Source: Mactromeris polynyma
Lineage: Eukaryota > Mollusca > Bivalvia > Venerida > Mactridae
DNA: 64,000 nucleotides
Assembly: GCA_032209605.1 (NCBI GenBank)
Contig: JASFXZ010000005.1
Coordinates: forward strand, 25,222,905-25,286,904
Direction of reading: 5' to 3'
This document shows positions 59,392 through 64,000 of the stretch, piece by piece. Both the position numbers and the translations under genes were made by a program. Positions within the stretch are counted from its first letter, which is position 1, and the number at the start of each line of letters is the position of its first letter. Under the pieces are notes generated by a model. The model was given only the letters and a program-made list of their open reading frames with translations, did no database searches and was not told the DNA's origin.

Positions 59392-60405
59392 TTCCAAATA
59401 GTACTTTGAAACGGCCCCCAATGATGTTTTTTCGTCAATACACATCTTGACCCCACGCAGTGTCAACTGAATATGCGGATAAATACACACAAAAATAGTA
59501 CCGAATTGTACAGCCAAAACAACACTTGAAAATAATTTTTAGACCATAACAGGAGCCATATTTGATATTTACTTAAAATGTAATAACATTTCTGCGTAAC
59601 AGTTATTATTCCACGCCAATCATTTATTCCGTGTAAACAGTAGGCTAGTAATGCAGTTCAAGGTCGCGCTAACATGTCGGGTTAGCGCGCATCGGGTGAA
59701 ATTATCACGTTAAAACGTCGCTGAAGGGAGCTTTCACTCAGAAACTAGGATAGATAAACTGGTAAACATACAGGATTTCGTATAAATGTGGAATACGTGC
59801 TTCTAAGAGAATACTATATGCTGTTGATAACACGTTTTGTGAAACCGAAAGAAATGGTCGCGAAATCAGATGACCAAGTTTAGATTAAATGCTAGCTAAA
59901 TTACGTGATGTTTGCTTGTTGTCGGGCAATATAAATCATGCCAAAAACAAATTTCACGTGCTGCCGCTAGCAATAGCTTCATTATTGGACTGAATTAACA
60001 AAGTAGGACTAGGAGTAGGAGGAATAAAATGGAGTATTCTAGAATTCTGGACCACTCCGTCTCTTGATTAAATCGTCTGTCATGTGAGTCTTTTTTCCAT
60101 AAATAACGATGTTACTAATAATTCCTCGATCTAAACTTGTTTCTAAAATATGTGGTGAATTTGCAAATAAATACACTATACGTGCATTGCTTGAGAAAAT
60201 GTTGTACCCTACTTATTCATATTGTTTGCCTCAGATTTGGGTCGAAAGTAGTCCAGTCAATGAAATTCATACTTGTGTAAACGCCTTTGATTAGCCAATC
60301 AGAATGCAGAATTAAGTTACGTCATCAATACAATGAAATTTTGACGTTCATGCATGTGTGAACGCCTCCGATTAGCCAATCAGAATGCAGGGATTTGCTG
60401 AATTT
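59320..60405 (-). repeat. Dispersed repeat, copy 2 of an inverted pair
   Basis: Long copy (about 1.09 kb) of the repeat at 14965-15528, in the opposite orientation. The 59960-60405 part is nearly identical to 14965-15444 inverted. It contains GTTCATGCATGTGTRAACGCC words and a CGCGCTAAC..GTTAGCGCG hairpin at about 59665-59690. No gene is recognisable inside. Confidence 0.8.
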
Positions 60406-60429
60406 ATGACCAAAGAGAGAATACATGTA

Positions 60430-60610
60430 TACATAAGACAGTGCCTCCCCACGCAGACCTCCGGGAAAACAAGAATCCACAAAACACAAGACACTTAAGA
60501 AGGTTAAAGGGTAAATATGTTAAGGAACAGAGGCAGAAGGAATGGCCTGGCAGACCATAAGGAACAACTAGGAGAATCAAAGTGGAAAGTGAAGGAGGGG
60601 GGATTAATGG
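60430..60610 (-). repeat. LTR-like repeat beside the gag fragment
   Basis: On the minus strand it follows the gag fragment: TTTGATTCTCCTAGTTGTTC, TATGGTCTGCCAGGCCATTC, CCCGGAGGTCTGCGTGGGG. It matches 63530-63800 and 29400-29715. Pol is missing between gag and this piece, so the element is deleted. Confidence 0.5.
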
Positions 60611-60744
60611 ATGGAAGACCGGATTCCGAGGTCACTTACACCCCCGACTTTATCTAAAAGTGCCGTGATTACTTCTAAATTTAGAATTTCAGACAACTCA
60701 AACCAAAAAATTACAAAGAAAACGTCCCATTTAACTATTGCATG

Positions 60745-61377
60745 GATTTGTACGCCATATTTCAAGTACCAGTTGAGCAACACCCACAAGTAACTGACAA
60801 CCTACCAGATGTCCCTAGGACATCTCCACACTTCAACCCTGTATCACCGGCTGATCAACCACTCTTCCCTATCTTGACCATAATAGTCCCCAACTCCTGG
60901 AGCAGCACGGGTTGCCAATGTGAGGGCTCGGTCGACGCAATCCTCCAAATTTTCATCCGCATTATGCACAGCTCCCTAGCCCCAAAACGATGTTCTAACT
61001 TTCTCATGAGGCGCCTGTACTCCAGGTCTTCCGTCCTCTATGTAATGGTTGCATAGAAGTATGCCGCCTTGCCAGTCAGACTCCAATACAAACAGCACAG
61101 ACACTCCTGCTCTGTCCACCTATTGGCCTCTGCATACATTGTAAACTTTTGTTTAAATGCTGCCCAAGGTAATATTCTTTGGGACAGCACAGGGACCCCT
61201 ACTCCTACCTTTCATAGGCCTGAACTCATCCTCAGAGCTCTTCGACTCCGACCGCAACTTAAATTTGCGCATGGCCTTCTTCTTGTGCCTAGTGGGCCTA
61301 ACCACCGGCTCCTCATCCGTTTCGGTGTCCGAGTCTGCAACAGCTGGCCCCGGAATCACACGAACCTGTAAATCCAC
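60745..61377 (-). pseudogene. Ty3/Gypsy-like retrotransposon gag, decayed
   Basis: An acidic and basic N-terminal frame (61377-61153) is followed, in a different frame, by a gag-type capsid segment. Motifs are FTMYAEANRW, LTGKAAYFYA, then RRLMRKLEHRFGAR and ENLEDCVDRALTLATRA, spread over three frames with stops. The spacing of Trp, Leu and the RFGARE-like block fits the Retrotrans-gag capsid fold. No protease, reverse transcriptase or integrase remains here. The gene is dead. The element type (Ty3/Gypsy rather than BEL) is an inference. Confidence 0.6.
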
Positions 61378-61752
61378 AAATTTACAACGCTAATTTATTA
61401 AAACCAGCGACAATTTCACCGCGCACAACGTTAGTCCTAAGGCCACACCAAATTGATTGGTAGTTCGTAAGATTTACCGCTCCTTTAAAATTCAAGAGTA
61501 GAAAAATAAAATAAGAATTTACCCGCTAGCACGTCCGTCAAAAATCTAATTTTATTATTTGCTGTGCACGATATTCGGCGCTAATAAAGGGTACTTTTTG
61601 CATTAAATTTCGGTACAAATGTTACCGTTGCAAGCTAAAGCGTTAGGGAGATCCCACGATTTCCGAAACTCGTCTGTCCATATTTTAAGCTTTCTTGAAT
61701 GCCATTCGTAACATATCTTTTCATTGGCTTAACACAACAATGAACCAATCGC
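61378..61752. other. Non-coding stretch
   Basis: No supported feature. It may contain 5' parts of the retroelement. Confidence 0.4.
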
Positions 61753-61850
61753 CAGGGCCGTAAATTGCCTCCCCTGGAGCCTTTTAGACAAAAAATCAGC
61801 CCGCAATAGGAGGCAACTGCCTACATGCCTCCATGTAATTTACGGCCCTG
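61753..61850. mobile_element. 98-bp hAT-like MITE, 5-bp target duplication
   Basis: CAGGGCCGTAAATT at the left is perfectly inverted at the right (AATTTACGGCCCTG). Flanks show ATCGC duplicated (61748-61752 and 61851-61855). The interior has GCCTCC/GGAGGC words in both orientations. Confidence 0.85.
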
Positions 61851-61855
61851 ATCGC

Positions 61856-63119
61856 TATATGCATTTGACGCACGGTCTGATTATCATGGTGTCTTTAAAA
61901 TATTACGGGCAGTTAGCGCCTTTAAACTGGCCCACAATTAACATTGTCTGACATAAAACTCAAATTATTTGTACATCCTTAAAGACGACGACGATATTAA
62001 ATATATCCCTAGCAACCGTAGTTAACACTCCCACAATGCATATCAACATGGGAGTAACTGCAAGGATCACAGACGATGTGCAGGAAATTTACATTAAATG
62101 CATCACAACTTAGGCTAAATAAGGTTGATACAATCGCTTCACAGACATTTAAAGGTTTAGGATACTTGTGCAACATGAAATACATGTGACTAGCTTGGAA
62201 AATCATAAAAATACTGGCAAACTCATGCAGTAGCGAAAACAGATGACAATAGGAAATGTAAATAATTCGGATAGAATAAAGCGAGCGTGGAGCTGTATAA
62301 TTAGTGTTTGGTCGGTCTATAATTCTGATCAACAGTAATGTGTACGATTCGATGCTTCGTTAGAAACATCTTGTTTGGAAAAATGCATAAATCTAGGATA
62401 GCATGGAAGAATAGCTACGCAACTAAAAATTAGAATACACAATCATGGTAAGCCCCCTTATAATGATTCATATCCACCAATTTAAGGCATTAAGGAGTTA
62501 TATACCTTTATTATAACTTTATTATGATAGGAAATTTGTAAGTCCTGGATGGCTTGTCATTCCCCTCGTTGTTTCGTTGTTCGATGTCACCGGTTCCGGT
62601 ATTCATTTTTTCACACTTAAACAGTTTTTCAGTTGCATGTTCAGATGCAATGCTCAATATATGTCGGGCTTAGATTTCCATGCTTTGTCTAATCTAGTTT
62701 TGAAAGTGTTAACACTCTCGGCACATACAATTTCACTTGCAAGATTATTCCAGTTGATTGACTGAAACTAGTTGTGCATCATTGTAACATTCAAGTCTAA
62801 GTGGGTAGCCCGCCTACACACAGGGTGCTTAACGTGAGCTTCTGTTATTGCCCGATGTCTAGTTTTAAGTTGGCAACCAGCATTGCTCAATGTTTTTTTG
62901 TATTTGCTACTCATTAAAAAGGATAGAATACGAGAAAAAGGCGCCGTAAGTGAAATTTTGAGAAATATAAGAAAAATAAAATTATAAAAAATACCAAATT
63001 TTGAGAAGTAAAAAAAATTCGCTCGCTCGGCCCCATCTTTTCTAAAAAAATCCGAAGAACTACTGATCAATTTGGTGTGGCCTAACAGTGATTTTAATTA
63101 ACAATCCTCCGATCGATGT
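61856..63119. other. Non-coding stretch
   Basis: AT-rich. Open frames at 62009, 62577 and 62768 have no recognisable domain. Confidence 0.45.
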
Positions 63120-63497
63120 TTGTTGCCTCTTCCACGAACACCATTCACCCCACCCGCGATTCTCAACGCTCGACCAAACCGCATCTTCGATGATGATTTC
63201 CGTCCCAATCCACCACCAGCAACAAAATCGATCCTGCAGACAACGCCAATGACGCAAACTGTTAAGATTACCCGAACTGTCAGTCTCGGGACTGCTGCCA
63301 ATACATCCAGAATTCGCAGACAACTTTCAGACGGCTGCTTCTTACAAGATGGCTTCCACAATCTCCCGCCAACCCACGTCATCTCGCCCGGTTCTCGCAT
63401 AGATAAAACCCGTGCGAACCGTTCCGGGACCAAGATCGGACCCCAAGGTCACTACAGGAGCAAGGTCAATATAAGGCTGCTTGTTCCTTCGTGCTGA
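63120..63497 (+). other. Open frame next to an LTR-like repeat
   Basis: A 125-codon frame, less A+T-rich than its surroundings, Pro-, Arg- and Thr-rich, ends 40 bp before the LTR-like repeat. The opposite strand is also open, so it may be the 3' end of a retroelement gene or unrelated. No domain was recognised. Confidence 0.25.
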
Positions 63498-63529
63498 ATT
63501 AGCGATTTAGTGTGAGGTCAGCTAGCTGT

Positions 63530-63800
63530 TCAATCGATTTAAACCCCCAGTATTATTACTGACAATTCATGCTGTCCTGACTTGTCCTCTGATGTATTCA
63601 ATCCATTAAATCCCTATCTGTGTGTCCTCTTTGATTCTCCTAGTTATCCTTTATGGTCGGCCAAGTCATTACCTGTGCCCCTGTTTCCTTACGTTTGTAC
63701 CATTGAGCCTCCTCAAATGCCTTATGTTTGATGGCTTGTTGTTTTCCGGAGGTCTGTTTGGAAAGGCACTGGCGTTCCCTGTAGCAACTTATGCTCACTC
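63530..63800 (+). repeat. LTR-like dispersed repeat
   Basis: Ordered words shared with 29400-29715 and, inverted, with 56630 and 60430: CCAGTATTATTACTGAC, GATGTATTCAATCC, TTTGATTCTCCTAG, TATGGTCGGCCAAGTCATT, CCGGAGGTCTGTTTGG, GCGTTCCCTGTAGCAAC. Exact ends are not defined. Confidence 0.5.
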
Positions 63801-64000
63801 TTTTATAATAACGATCGGATCAAAATCCGTTAATGCTTCATTCAGACATCATAACACAGATTACATATAGGATATCGATATTTAAATAACATAATCACAG
63901 TAAAATAGGGCAATCTAATTTTTTTCTGTCGTATATATTGTCCAGTGTTATTTTGTGTTTGTATATTCAAAAATCGAGTGATTTTTGTGATGCATTGTCT

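Noticed and set aside
63098..63433. 111-codon minus-strand frame
   Set aside because: Antisense to another open frame of similar length with no domain on either strand. Listed only as an undecided open region.

Overview
This is AT-rich, gene-poor animal nuclear DNA. It has GT-AG introns, a spliced Popeye-family exon, a U2 snRNA, tRNA-derived SINEs, LTR and DNA transposons, and many MITEs. The repeat types (dispersed GTGACCTTGACC-type repeats, a SINE with a TTTCGG..GAGAC..GGTCCCGTGT core, foldback MITEs) suggest a lophotrochozoan, most likely a bivalve mollusc. That assignment is inference, because no species-diagnostic gene is present.

Layout. At 3.13-3.62 kb on the minus strand lies the first coding exon of a Popeye-domain (BVES/POPDC-like) membrane protein; its remaining exons were not found. 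From 4.6 to 21 kb the sequence is non-coding and holds tRNA-like SINE heads, pogo-like MITEs with TA target sites, a CRE-rich foldback MITE family, and a 27-bp minisatellite at 12.3-13.2 kb. At 22.27-26.51 kb is a 4.24-kb PIF/Harbinger transposon. It has perfect 17-bp terminal repeats, a broken DDE transposase on + and a broken, spliced MADF/SANT-like partner gene on - facing it, with a 30-bp hairpin between their 3' ends. From 26.5 to 35 kb there are MITEs, LTR-like pieces, SINE heads and a 49/58-bp tandem repeat at 32.2-32.7 kb.

From 35.3 to 58.4 kb the window is dominated by a repeatedly duplicated locus. Four homologous blocks, here called x, y, z and w, recur in the same order (x-y-z-w at 38.6-44.8 kb and at 49.9-53.3 kb, z-w at 54.3-55.8 kb, y at 57.6-58.3 kb, x at 35.3 kb). 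The y blocks contain possible small-gene exons, including a complete two-exon reading frame for a 79-residue hydrophobic-leader peptide on the minus strand. This is the best candidate here for an undescribed gene family, but the calls are tentative.

At 47.35-48.08 kb is a small RNA cluster: a tRNA-like gene, a near-canonical U2 snRNA (minus), and a 297-bp SINE. The SINE's 10-bp target duplication overlaps the first two bases of U2, so it separates the U2 body from a PSE-like promoter element. From 58.9 kb to the end are hAT-like MITEs, a second (inverted) copy of a repeat also present at 15 kb, a decayed Ty3/Gypsy-like gag fragment, and LTR-like sequences.
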